A stretch of DNA of 64,000 bases, taken from Flavobacterium tyrosinilyticum (GTDB taxonomy: Bacteria > Bacteroidota > Bacteroidia > Flavobacteriales > Flavobacteriaceae). The stretch covers positions 1,432,030-1,496,029 of the forward strand of contig NZ_JAMOKG010000002.1 in assembly GCF_023656565.1 (NCBI RefSeq). Direction: 5' to 3'. The notes beneath the pieces were generated by a model. That model saw nothing but the letters and a program-made list of their open reading frames with translations, was not told the origin of the DNA and searched no databases. Position numbers and translations under genes: made by a program. This document shows positions 32,896-41,609 of this stretch, one piece after another (the stretch's first letter is position 1; each line of letters begins with the position of its first letter).

Positions 32896-33003
32896 AAAGG
32901 AAATTCCAATTTTATAAAATCCAAATTCCAAACAAAAAAGCTTCAATTTTCATTGAAGCTTTTTCTATATAACTGAATACTGTAAACTGAGAACTGAATA
33001 ACT
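32896..33003. repeat. repeat words around a terminator
   Basis: AAATTCCAATTTTATAAAAT and CCAAATTCCAAAC (32900-32933) belong to the ATTCCAAATTCCAA word family seen at 8741. ACTGAATACTGTAAACTGAG and AACTGAATAACT (32972-33003) is another word family. The terminator at 32935-32965 lies between them. Confidence 0.5.
32935..32965. terminator. bidirectional terminator
   Basis: AAAAAGCTTCAAT (32935-32947) pairs with ATTGAAGCTTTTT (32952-32964); between convergent exporter and proline dehydrogenase genes. Confidence 0.88.
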
Positions 33004-33010
33004 AGTAAAC

Positions 33011-34180
33011 TTATTTCCCTTTTCTACGTTTACGTTCTGCTTTAATCATAGATAATTCGCGGCTAGTTTGACCCGCAACAGAAGTATTCTCTTCTGCACG
33101 ACGAATCAAGTATGGCATAACATCTTTTACAGGTCCGAATGGTAAGTACTTAGCAACGTTATAGCCATTTTCTGCTAAGTTGTAGCTAATATTATCACTC
33201 ATTCCGTATAATTGTCCGAACCAAATTCTAGAATCATTTTTGGCGATTCCTTTTTGAACCATCATTTCCATTAATTTATAAGAGCTCAATTCGTTGTGAG
33301 TTCCTGCAAAAATGGCCATTTTTTCAATATGCTCTAACATATATTGTACAGCATTATCGTAATTGATATCGGTAGCTTCTTTAGAAACGCAGATTGGAGA
33401 AACATAACCTTTTTCTTCGGCTCTTTTGTTTTCCTTTTCCATGTAAGCACCACGAACCAGTTTCATTCCTATATAAAAACCTTCGGATTTCGCAACCTCA
33501 TGAAGTTTTTTCAAATAATCTAAACGATCCCAACGGTACATTTGCAAAGTATTAAATACAATCGCTTTTTCTTTATTGTATTTACGCATCATATCGGTTA
33601 CCAAATCATCAGCAGCATCTTGCATCCAGCTTTCTTCACCATCAATTAACAACGCAACATCTTTTTTATGAGCTTCACCGCAAACTTTATCAAAACGAGC
33701 CACTACTCTATCCCATTCTGCTTGTTCTGCGGGATTAAGAGTTTGTTTTTCTCCTAGTTTTTCATACAATTCAAAACGACCTAAACCTGTTGGTTTAAAA
33801 ACTGCAAACGGAATTGCTAAACGTTCTTTAGCAAAATCAATAGTTCTTAAAGTCATTTCTAATGCAGCATCGAATTGCTCCTCTTCTTCTTTTCCTTCAA
33901 CAGAATAATCCAAAACAGACGAAACGCCTTTTGTAAACATTTTATCTACAACAGTAAGACAGTCGTTTTCGTTTACACCACCACAAAAGTGATCAAAAAC
34001 AGTTGCACGAATTAATCCTTCAACTGGAAGATGTGCTTTGATTGCGAAATTAGTAACAGCAGTTCCAATACGAACTAAAGGCTCACTGTCTATCATTTTA
34101 AAAAGAAAATAAGCCCTGTCAAGTTCTGTATCACTTTTAAGTGAAAAAGCAACTTGAGTGTTATCGAATATTTTTTCCAT
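33011..34180 (-). CDS. proline dehydrogenase
   Basis: 389 residues, FAD-dependent, oxidising proline to pyrroline-5-carboxylate at the membrane as the first step of proline use. The TIM-barrel PRODH domain shows VFKPTGLGRFELYEKLGEKQ, LLIDGEESWMQDAADDLV, IVFNTLQMYRWDRLDYL, GMKLVRGAYMEKENKRAEE, IFAGTHNELSSY, FGQLYGMSDNISYNLAENGY and the substrate-binding YLIRRAEENTSV. It is a single-function enzyme without the P5C dehydrogenase half of PutA. It is convergent with the exporter gene. Confidence 0.92.
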   Translation of the reverse strand: MEKIFDNTQVAFSLKSDTELDRAYFLFKMIDSEPLVRIGTAVTNFAIKAHLPVEGLIRATVFDHFCGGVNENDCLTVVDKMFTKGVSSVLDYSVEGKEEEEQFDAALEMTLRTIDFAKERLAIPFAVFKPTGLGRFELYEKLGEKQTLNPAEQAEWDRVVARFDKVCGEAHKKDVALLIDGEESWMQDAADDLVTDMMRKYNKEKAIVFNTLQMYRWDRLDYLKKLHEVAKSEGFYIGMKLVRGAYMEKENKRAEEKGYVSPICVSKEATDINYDNAVQYMLEHIEKMAIFAGTHNELSSYKLMEMMVQKGIAKNDSRIWFGQLYGMSDNISYNLAENGYNVAKYLPFGPVKDVMPYLIRRAEENTSVAGQTSRELSMIKAERKRRKGK

Positions 34181-34369
34181 TAAGTTTAGTTTTTGTGCAA
34201 AGATATAGAGTGTTTTGAATATTATTTAGTAAATGGTATCATATTTTTCAATTTTCTCAATACCTAAAATAAGATTTTTTTTAACTGAAATGTAACTAAA
34301 ATAAAATCTAAATTAAAAAAGTAAGAATATACTTTGTTTTTTTGTTATTTTTGCAAAAAAAATACAGGT

Positions 34370-37069
34370 ATGAATGCAAATGCAATTGATCGAATAATTA
34401 ATGAAACAAAGAGAAAAGAAACAACATCAAATTTCACAGTTCTTGCAGTTATAATTTCACTGCTTGCAATTGATTTTTTCCCTTATTTTAAAAGTTTGGA
34501 AATCATAAATCCGCAATTTCTTTATTTATCAGTTATAAACCTTATTTTAGGCTTTTATTTTTACTTTAACTCAGATATAACATCTGCTACAGTTTTTCCC
34601 ATATTAAAACGAAGCTATATTTTTAAACTTTATTTAGCTTTTATAGTTCTTTGCGGAATATCAATTTTTACAGCGAAGAACACTTCATTGGTCTATACAA
34701 AATTTACTGAAATTGTAATTGTTTTTTGTTTATTTATAAACCTTACAATTCTACTTAAGGATAAATTAGATCTACTTTATAAGATTATTTTAATTGTAGG
34801 AATTAGTAGTTTTTTTCAGGCTTGGGAGCAACTAGCCCACTTTATCGTAATACCAAGACATGCTTCAATAATTGATCTTTTAAATGCAATGAAAGGTAAC
34901 ACTGGGAATATAAATATCCTTGCGGCAAGTCTTACAATAAAGGTTCCATTTTTACTGCTTGGAATTACACATTATAAAGGATATAAAAAATGGTTTCTTC
35001 TCGCCGCATTATTTTCTGTAACCGCAGTAATTTTTCTAACTGGTGCAAGGACACCTTTAATCAATCTTTTTTTAATCTATTTTATTTATATCATTTATTT
35101 ACTAAAAGATTCATTTAGCAGATTGAGTTTTGTAAAAATTATATATTTAATAATTCCTGTTTTAATAGCCATTCTATTTGCAAATTCAATTTTTGAAAAA
35201 TCTAAAGATATAGGACGATATGTATCATTGGAAAATAGAGTTTCTCAGATTAATACAAAGGATGCTTCATCACAAGCTAGGTTAACTTTTTGGGGAAATG
35301 TCATAAAAATGGGTAAAAAAAGCCCTATTTTGGGAATTGGATTAGGTAATTATCAAGTTGAATCTATTCCTTATGAAAGAACTACTTCTAACGATTCTAA
35401 CGTTTCGCTTCATGCCCACAATGATTTCTTAGAAATATTAGCAGAAACAGGAATTTTAAACGGTCTTATTTATTTTTCCCTATTTGTTTTGCTTTTCATA
35501 ATTAATTTAAATAATGTCATAAAAACAAAGGATTCCACAATTAAGTTATTTGCACTTTTGACTTTAATGCTGGTTGTCGTATATGGTGTCGATTCCATTT
35601 TCAACTTCCCTATGTACAGGCCTACAATGGCAATATTTTTCGCCTTATTCCTTGCTTTCACTGTTTTGATTAATTGTAATAATACTAATTTAGGAAGAAT
35701 TAAAACTGTTAAAATTATATCAGCAATTTTAATTTCAGTATCATTAGCAACAAGTTATTCGGCATATTTAATATATAAAGCTTCAAATTTGGAGTATTTA
35801 ATTGCTACTGATAATATTAACATGAATGAAAAAGGGGTTCTTACTGGAGACGAAGTAATAAATCGAATGCCAAAGTATCCAAATACATTTAGTAGCTCTG
35901 AAGCATTTTATGAATACGCAGGAATCTATTATGTTCGTGAGAAAAATTACGAAAAAGCTTTTAAATGTTTCGCCAAAGCAAGTAAAATCAATCCTTATTC
36001 AGGAAGGATAGATTTTTATAAACAACTAATTTCTTCGCAGAAAGGAAATATAGATAGTGCTTACATTTATTCTAAAAGAGCTTTTTATTTAAGGCCAAGA
36101 AATTATGCTTTATTTAAGGCCGCAATGAACTTCGCAATATTAAAAAGAGATACTATTGAGATTATAAAACAGCATAACCTATATACTAAGTATAGAAATG
36201 AGCCTGATGCTTGGGCACTCTCTGCTCGTGGCTTACAAAATTCAGGTGCAAATTATAAAAGAGTGATCAATTTTATAGATCAAGGATTAAAAGTTCTACC
36301 AAATGACAGTACTCTTTTAAAACAAAAAAACAGTTCCTTAGTTACAAATTATATTGTTGAAGGTCAGGTTTTTGGAGAGCAAGGAAAAAGAGATAAAGAA
36401 CTTGAATTATATCAAAAAGCTTTAAAAATCGATTCTCAAAATATATATGTACTGCAGAATATAGGTTTCTGTTATTATAATACAGGAAAAAATGATTTAG
36501 CTATTAAGTTTTTCAAAAAAACACTAGAATATCCTGGGTCAGATAATGGAAGGATAGAATATTATATCGGAATTTGTTACCTAAACCTAAATGATAAAGT
36601 AAATGCAGATAAGTATTTTCAATTATCAAAAAATAAAAATTACGTTTCAGCCAAACAATCTAACTCTATTGCGTTAAATGGTAATGAACAGGCTGTATTT
36701 GAAAAACGAAAGAATGATCTTTTGATAGCATATTACATTACAGAAGGGCAAAAATTTGAAGAACGAAAAAAAATGGATCAAGCTCTTTTATCATTTAAAA
36801 AAGCTCTAAAAATTGATTCAAAAAGTATATATGCAGCTCAGAATATTGGTTTCCACTATTTGAAAATAGGAGAATATAAGAAAGGAATAAGTTTTTTATT
36901 GGATGCATTAAAATATCCAGGCTTAAATGACGGAAAAACAGAATATTTTTTAGCAATTTGCTATCTAAATGAAAACGATAAATCCAACGCATGCAAATAT
37001 TTTAATATAGCCAAAAATAAAAACTATGCTACGTCGCAACAAGCGATTAATGAAAACTGCATGAAATAA
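34370..37069 (+). CDS. O-antigen ligase-like membrane protein with TPR C-terminus
   Basis: 899 residues from the ATG at 34370 (the frame is open to 34334). About twelve membrane helices lie in residues 1-450, with the Wzy_C/O-antigen ligase region around LGIGLGNYQVES and VSLHAHNDFLEILAETGILNG (periplasmic loop). The C-terminal half consists of TPR-like repeats (EKAFKCFAKASKINPYSG onward). The last part is two tandem 128-residue units beginning at about 36350 and 36734. Such proteins ligate or polymerise surface glycans. No glycosyltransferase cluster is adjacent, so the substrate is unknown. Codon use is AT-rich like its neighbours. Confidence 0.8.
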   Translation: MNANAIDRIINETKRKETTSNFTVLAVIISLLAIDFFPYFKSLEIINPQFLYLSVINLILGFYFYFNSDITSATVFPILKRSYIFKLYLAFIVLCGISIFTAKNTSLVYTKFTEIVIVFCLFINLTILLKDKLDLLYKIILIVGISSFFQAWEQLAHFIVIPRHASIIDLLNAMKGNTGNINILAASLTIKVPFLLLGITHYKGYKKWFLLAALFSVTAVIFLTGARTPLINLFLIYFIYIIYLLKDSFSRLSFVKIIYLIIPVLIAILFANSIFEKSKDIGRYVSLENRVSQINTKDASSQARLTFWGNVIKMGKKSPILGIGLGNYQVESIPYERTTSNDSNVSLHAHNDFLEILAETGILNGLIYFSLFVLLFIINLNNVIKTKDSTIKLFALLTLMLVVVYGVDSIFNFPMYRPTMAIFFALFLAFTVLINCNNTNLGRIKTVKIISAILISVSLATSYSAYLIYKASNLEYLIATDNINMNEKGVLTGDEVINRMPKYPNTFSSSEAFYEYAGIYYVREKNYEKAFKCFAKASKINPYSGRIDFYKQLISSQKGNIDSAYIYSKRAFYLRPRNYALFKAAMNFAILKRDTIEIIKQHNLYTKYRNEPDAWALSARGLQNSGANYKRVINFIDQGLKVLPNDSTLLKQKNSSLVTNYIVEGQVFGEQGKRDKELELYQKALKIDSQNIYVLQNIGFCYYNTGKNDLAIKFFKKTLEYPGSDNGRIEYYIGICYLNLNDKVNADKYFQLSKNKNYVSAKQSNSIALNGNEQAVFEKRKNDLLIAYYITEGQKFEERKKMDQALLSFKKALKIDSKSIYAAQNIGFHYLKIGEYKKGISFLLDALKYPGLNDGKTEYFLAICYLNENDKSNACKYFNIAKNKNYATSQQAINENCMK

Positions 37070-37200
37070 AATGTAAATACTAGCGATCTAAAATGTTTTA
37101 TTAATTTAGAATGATTCGTTTTTAAACAAATTAGAATTAAAGTATGAATATTATTTGTTTTAAAATGCCTTATTTTGCGGTTTTAATTAACTAAAGAATT

Positions 37201-38268
37201 ATGGAATCTATTCAAGCCAATAATTATCTCGTTCATTTTAACCAGAATGCTTACGAAGCTTTAAATAAACATTTGAGAGAGAATAAATATTCTAATATAT
37301 TTATAATCGTAGATGATCAGACCAATGAACATTGTTTGCCTAAATTTATTCCTATATTAGAGACAGATTTAGCGATCGAAATTATTGAATTTGAAGCTGG
37401 AGAAGCAAATAAAAATATTGAGACTTGTATTGAAATCTGGAATATATTGACAGAACTTGGTGCAGATAGAAAATCGCTAGTTATTAATTTAGGAGGTGGT
37501 GTTGTTACAGATTTAGGAGGTTTTGTCGCTTCTACTTTTAAAAGAGGTGTAAATTTCATTAATATCCCTACTACATTATTATCTATGGTTGATGCTTCTG
37601 TTGGGGGAAAAACTGGTGTTGACTTAGGAAATCTTAAAAATCAGATTGGCGTTATCAACGTACCTCAAATGGTTTTAATTGACACACAATATTTGGAAAC
37701 TCTACCGCAAAGTGAAATGCGTTCTGGTTTGGCAGAAATGCTAAAACACGGGTTAATATATGATGCGCCATACTGGAGACAATTTTCAGATTTAAAATCG
37801 ATTGTTTTTGATGAATTAGATCAATTGATTTATCGTTCTGTTGAAATCAAGAATGAAATCGTTATTCAGGATCCAACTGAGAAAAACATCCGTAAAGCTT
37901 TAAACTTCGGACATACCTTAGGACATGCCATTGAAGGATATTTTCTAGAAAGTGAAGAAAAAACAACTTTACTACATGGAGAAGCCATAGCGGTTGGAAT
38001 GATTTTGGAAAGTTATATTTCTCTTCAAAAAGGATTAATTTCTGCAGAAGAATATAGAGAGATTAAAGCAGTGATTAAAGACATTTATGACGATGTAATT
38101 TTTGAAGAAAAAGATATCGATCCGATCTTAGAATTGCTAATTCACGACAAAAAAAATGAATACGGTTTAATTCAATTTGCATTGATTGAAGGAATCGGAA
38201 AAATAAAAATTAACCAATCCGTTGAAAATAAATTGATTCTAGAAGCGTTTGAGGATTATAAATCTTAA
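37201..38268 (+). CDS. aroB: 3-dehydroquinate synthase
   Basis: 355 residues. It converts DAHP to 3-dehydroquinate, the second step of the shikimate pathway, using NAD and a divalent metal. Motifs: NLGGGVVTDLGGFVASTFKRG (NAD site), IPTTLLSMVDASVGGKTGVD, KNQIGVINVPQMVLID, SGLAEMLKHGLI, and metal ligands in FGHTLGHAIEG and LLHGEAIAVGM. Length is normal for the family. No other shikimate gene is adjacent. A TTTG/TATTTTG pair lies upstream near 37157-37180. Confidence 0.94.
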   Translation: MESIQANNYLVHFNQNAYEALNKHLRENKYSNIFIIVDDQTNEHCLPKFIPILETDLAIEIIEFEAGEANKNIETCIEIWNILTELGADRKSLVINLGGGVVTDLGGFVASTFKRGVNFINIPTTLLSMVDASVGGKTGVDLGNLKNQIGVINVPQMVLIDTQYLETLPQSEMRSGLAEMLKHGLIYDAPYWRQFSDLKSIVFDELDQLIYRSVEIKNEIVIQDPTEKNIRKALNFGHTLGHAIEGYFLESEEKTTLLHGEAIAVGMILESYISLQKGLISAEEYREIKAVIKDIYDDVIFEEKDIDPILELLIHDKKNEYGLIQFALIEGIGKIKINQSVENKLILEAFEDYKS

Positions 38269-38312
38269 ACTTTTTTTAATCAAAAGCATTGCATTTGGTA
38301 TATATTATTTTT

Positions 38313-38320
38313 TACATTTG
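38313..38320 (+). promoter_or_regulatory. -7 box before the short ORF and speA
   Basis: TACATTTG matches TAnnTTTG; TTTG at 38294-38297 may be a -33 box with a short 15-nt spacer. The predicted start falls at or within a few bases of the ATG at 38325, so the first frame on this mRNA would be leaderless. Confidence 0.5.
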
Positions 38321-38324
38321 CCCC

Positions 38325-38504
38325 ATGAAAACAAAGAATCAGCAAAGGCACTTTAGCTCTTACAGAAACAGACTCAATAGTTCTTTATTAAGAATGTTGA
38401 ACCGTTTCTATAATAGTAAAAGCCCGTTTTGTTTTGATGTTTTCCAATGTACTAAAGCTGAGCATGAAAAACTGCCAATTATATTTGCCAATATTAGAGT
38501 TTGA
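38325..38504 (+). CDS. possible small arginine-rich protein or leader peptide
   Basis: A 59-codon frame from the ATG at 38325 (also open upstream to 38289). It starts MKTKNQQRHFSSYRNRLNSS and carries six arginines in its first 33 codons (RHFSSYRNRLNSSLLRMLNR). It begins 4 nt after a -7 box and ends 67 nt before arginine decarboxylase. It could be a small basic protein, a leader peptide influencing speA, or chance. I recognise no family. The interval 38269-38571 holds nothing else. Confidence 0.4.
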   Translation: MKTKNQQRHFSSYRNRLNSSLLRMLNRFYNSKSPFCFDVFQCTKAEHEKLPIIFANIRV

Positions 38505-38571
38505 ATTTAAGATTAAGCCCCAGAAAGCCTAACATTAAGTAAAATTACAATCTCTAAACATTGACAAATAA

Positions 38572-39975
38572 ATGAATACAAAATATTCTGATCTAATAAA
38601 TCAAACATACTACTTTCCACAAGAGGAATTCAAACTAAACAAAGACAACCTATTGTTTCACAACATCGATTTGATGAAATTGGTTGAACAATATGGAACA
38701 CCATTAAAGTTTACTTATCTGCCTCAGATTTCTGAAAATATTAACAAAGCAAAAGCTTGGTTCAGAAAATCAATGGAAAAGAATAAATACGAAGCAAAAT
38801 ATTACTATTGTTATTGTACAAAAAGCTCTCATTTTGAATACATTATGAATGAAGCTTTCAAGAATAACATTCACATCGAGACTTCATCTGCATTTGACGT
38901 GAATATTGTGGAGAATTTATTAGAAAATGGAAAAATCAATAAAAGTACTTATGTAATTTGCAATGGTTTTAAAAGAGATGAATATATTGCTAACATTGCA
39001 AGATTAATCAACAACGGACATAAGAACACTATTCCGATTATTGATAATTATGAAGAGTTAGATTTGCTTCAGGCAGAAATTAAAGGAAAATTCAAAATCG
39101 GAATCCGTATTGCTGCCGAAGAAGAACCTAAATTTGAGTTTTATACTTCTAGATTAGGTATTGGTTACAAAAACATAGTTTCTTTCTATAAAAAACAAAT
39201 ACAGGAAAATGATAAATTAGAGCTAAAAATGCTTCACTTTTTCATTAATACTGGTATAAACGATACTTCATATTACTGGAATGAGCTTGTAAAATGTATT
39301 AAAGTATACATTGCTCTTAAAAAAGAGTGCCCTACTCTAGACGGTTTAAACATTGGTGGTGGTTTTCCAATTAAAAACTCACTTGCCTTTGAATATGATT
39401 ATCAATATATGATTGATGAAATTATCAATCAGATTAAAATTGCTTGTGATGAAGCCGAAGTTGATGTTCCGAATATTTTTACGGAATTTGGATCGTTTAC
39501 TGTAGGTGAAAGCGGTGGTGCAATCTATCAGATTTTGTATCAAAAACAACAAAATGATAGAGAAAAATGGAATATGATCGATTCATCTTTTATTACCACT
39601 TTACCAGATACTTGGGCTATAAACAAACGTTTTATTATGCTGGCAGTAAATCGCTGGAATGATACTTACGAACGGGTTCTGTTAGGAGGTCTGACTTGTG
39701 ATAGTGACGATTATTACAATTCTGAGCAAAATATGAACGCCATTTATTTGCCTAAATACAACAAAGAGAAACCTTTGTATATTGGATTCTTTAATACTGG
39801 CGCTTATCAAGAAACAATTGGAGGATACGGAGGTCTGCACCACTGTTTGATTCCGCAGCCTAAACATATTTTAATTGATCGTGATGAAAATGGAATTCTG
39901 GCAACCGAAGTGTTCTCAGAACAACAAACTTCAGACGACGTTTTAAAGATTTTAGGATACAAAAAAAAGGTGTAA
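38572..39975 (+). CDS. speA: arginine decarboxylase (biosynthetic)
   Basis: 467 residues of the PLP-dependent alanine-racemase-fold decarboxylases. It makes agmatine from arginine, the start of polyamine synthesis. The PLP lysine context is KYYYCYCTKSSHFEYIMNEA near residue 80; LHFFINTG, LNIGGGFPIKNS and FTEFGSFTVGESGG (phosphate and substrate sites) follow, with the C-terminal CDSDDYY and GFFNTGAYQETIGG. It is shorter than the gammaproteobacterial SpeA, as is usual in Bacteroidota. It is followed 104 nt later by the DHS-like gene, placing both in polyamine metabolism. Confidence 0.9.
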   Translation: MNTKYSDLINQTYYFPQEEFKLNKDNLLFHNIDLMKLVEQYGTPLKFTYLPQISENINKAKAWFRKSMEKNKYEAKYYYCYCTKSSHFEYIMNEAFKNNIHIETSSAFDVNIVENLLENGKINKSTYVICNGFKRDEYIANIARLINNGHKNTIPIIDNYEELDLLQAEIKGKFKIGIRIAAEEEPKFEFYTSRLGIGYKNIVSFYKKQIQENDKLELKMLHFFINTGINDTSYYWNELVKCIKVYIALKKECPTLDGLNIGGGFPIKNSLAFEYDYQYMIDEIINQIKIACDEAEVDVPNIFTEFGSFTVGESGGAIYQILYQKQQNDREKWNMIDSSFITTLPDTWAINKRFIMLAVNRWNDTYERVLLGGLTCDSDDYYNSEQNMNAIYLPKYNKEKPLYIGFFNTGAYQETIGGYGGLHHCLIPQPKHILIDRDENGILATEVFSEQQTSDDVLKILGYKKKV

Positions 39976-40079
39976 AAAAAAGGGCAGATTAAGTAATAAT
40001 TTTTCTTAAAAAATTCTTAATTTGCATTAACATCCAAAAAGGTTAAAACTTTTTAATTCAAAAAAAAAAAACAAAAAAA

Positions 40080-41048
40080 ATGAAAGGACCAATCAGTCAG
40101 TTTATTGAAAAACATTATTTGCATTTTAACTCTGCTTCATTAGTAGATGCTGCAAAAGCTTATGAGCAGCAATTAGCTGATGGTGCTAAAATGCTGGTAA
40201 GTATGGCTGGCGCAATGAGTACAGCAGAAATTGGTAAAATTTTTGCCGAAGTAATCAGACAAGACAAAGTGCATATTATTTCATGTACTGGAGCAAACTT
40301 AGAAGAAGACATCATGAATTTAGTAGCTCACTCTCACTACGAGAGAGTTCCTAACTATCGTGATCTAACACCAGAAGATGAGTGGGCTTTATTAGAAAGA
40401 GGATTAAACCGTGTTACAGACACTTGTATTCCTGAGCATGAAGCTTTCCGTCGTTTACAAAAACATATTTACAAAATTTGGAAAGACGCTGATGACAAAG
40501 GTGAGCGTTACTTCCCACATGAATTTATGTATAAAATGTTGTTGTCTGGCGTTTTAGAAGAATATTATGAAATTGATCTAAAAGATAGCTGGATGTATGC
40601 AGCTGCAGAGAAAAACTTACCGATTATCGTTCCAGGATGGGAAGATAGTACAATGGGGAACATCTTTGCTTCATACGTAATTAAAGGAGAATTAAAAGCG
40701 TCTACTATGAAATCTGGAATTGAATACATGACTTTCCTTGCGGATTGGTATTCTAAAAACAGTTCAAACGGAATTGGATTCTTCCAAATCGGTGGTGGTA
40801 TCGCGGGTGACTTCCCTATCTGTGTAGTGCCAATGCTATACCAAGATATGGAAATGCACGATGTTCCATTTTGGAGTTATTTCTGCCAAATTTCAGATTC
40901 AACAACTAGTTATGGATCTTATTCTGGAGCAGTTCCAAATGAAAAAATCACTTGGGGTAAATTAGACATCAAAACCCCAAAATTTATTATTGAATCGGAT
41001 GCTACAATCGTTGCGCCGTTAATTTTTGCATACTTATTAGATTTATAA
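40080..41048 (+). CDS. deoxyhypusine synthase-like (probable homospermidine-forming) enzyme
   Basis: 322 residues of the deoxyhypusine synthase fold: MLVSMAGAMSTAEIGKIFAEVI, HIISCTGANLEEDIMNLVAHSHYERVP, PIIVPGWEDSTMGNIFASYV, GIGFFQIGGGIAGDFPICVVPML, and near the end ITWGKLDIKTPKFIIESDATIV, in which Lys294 corresponds to the catalytic lysine of the human enzyme (WGKIR). Bacteria lack eIF5A, so the eukaryotic reaction is not expected. Related bacterial enzymes make homospermidine, and homospermidine is the main polyamine reported for Flavobacterium. The location after speA supports that. No agmatinase gene lies between them. A long A-rich tract precedes the start. Confidence 0.88.
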   Translation: MKGPISQFIEKHYLHFNSASLVDAAKAYEQQLADGAKMLVSMAGAMSTAEIGKIFAEVIRQDKVHIISCTGANLEEDIMNLVAHSHYERVPNYRDLTPEDEWALLERGLNRVTDTCIPEHEAFRRLQKHIYKIWKDADDKGERYFPHEFMYKMLLSGVLEEYYEIDLKDSWMYAAAEKNLPIIVPGWEDSTMGNIFASYVIKGELKASTMKSGIEYMTFLADWYSKNSSNGIGFFQIGGGIAGDFPICVVPMLYQDMEMHDVPFWSYFCQISDSTTSYGSYSGAVPNEKITWGKLDIKTPKFIIESDATIVAPLIFAYLLDL

Positions 41049-41056
41049 GATAATTT

Positions 41057-41470
41057 ATGAAAAGAGTTATAGTAGACTACGCCAAACTTACCAACGAAAT
41101 TTTAAACCTTTTGGTTGAAAAATTTCCTGACGGTTATGATGATTCGGATGTTATCCGTTTTAGAAATGCTAAAAACGAATTGGTTGAAGCTGTAGAGGTT
41201 CGTACTGAAGATACAATTTACTTGGTAAAAATTAGTACTAAACTTGCTGACAGAATTGAAAACTACGATGAAGATGATGATTTAGATGTTGATGTAGATG
41301 CAATTGCGCCAGTTAAAGGTATTGATCTTGATGATGATATTAGCAATGACGATGACGAAGATGATGATAATCTTGACAAGCCAGATACTGACGGTGGTGA
41401 CGATGATGACGATGATGATGACAAAGCAGATACTGATTATGAAGAAGAAGACGAAGACGATGAAGATTAA
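41057..41470 (+). CDS. protein with acidic low-complexity tail
   Basis: 137 residues. The first 75 residues form a compact alpha/beta domain (MKRVIVDYAKLTNEILNLLV, DGYDDSDVIRFRNAKNELVEAVEV). From about residue 76 on it is almost all Asp and Glu (DEDDDLDVDVDA, DDDEDDDNLD, DDDDDDDDKAD, EEEDEDDED). Such tails mimic nucleic acid or bind basic proteins. It is 8 nt after the DHS-like gene and probably co-transcribed. GAT/GAC repeats in the DNA could make the length variable. Confidence 0.75.
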   Translation: MKRVIVDYAKLTNEILNLLVEKFPDGYDDSDVIRFRNAKNELVEAVEVRTEDTIYLVKISTKLADRIENYDEDDDLDVDVDAIAPVKGIDLDDDISNDDDEDDDNLDKPDTDGGDDDDDDDDKADTDYEEEDEDDED

Positions 41471-41489
41471 TTCATTTTCTTTTTAATAA

Positions 41490-41524
41490 AAAAAAAGGAA
41501 CTCTATTGGGAGTTCCTTTTTTTT
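41490..41524 (+). terminator. terminator of the speA/DHS operon
   Basis: AAAAGGAACTC (41493-41503) pairs with GAGTTCCTTTT (41510-41520), followed by TTTT. Confidence 0.88.
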
Positions 41525-41609
41525 ATGACACACAAGAAATCAACAAAACCAATTTATATTTTTATTTTTATAGGATTATTTTTACATTTAAATCTTGAAT
41601 AAAAAATAT

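Noticed and set aside
41262-41470. Short tandem GATGAT-like repeats that might suggest a repeat array
   Set aside because: They encode the Asp/Glu tail; units are irregular and there are no spacers, so not CRISPR.
41298-41486. Methionine-rich frame overlapping the acidic-tail gene
   Set aside because: It is the shifted reading of the GATGAT/GACGAT repeats and has no independent support.
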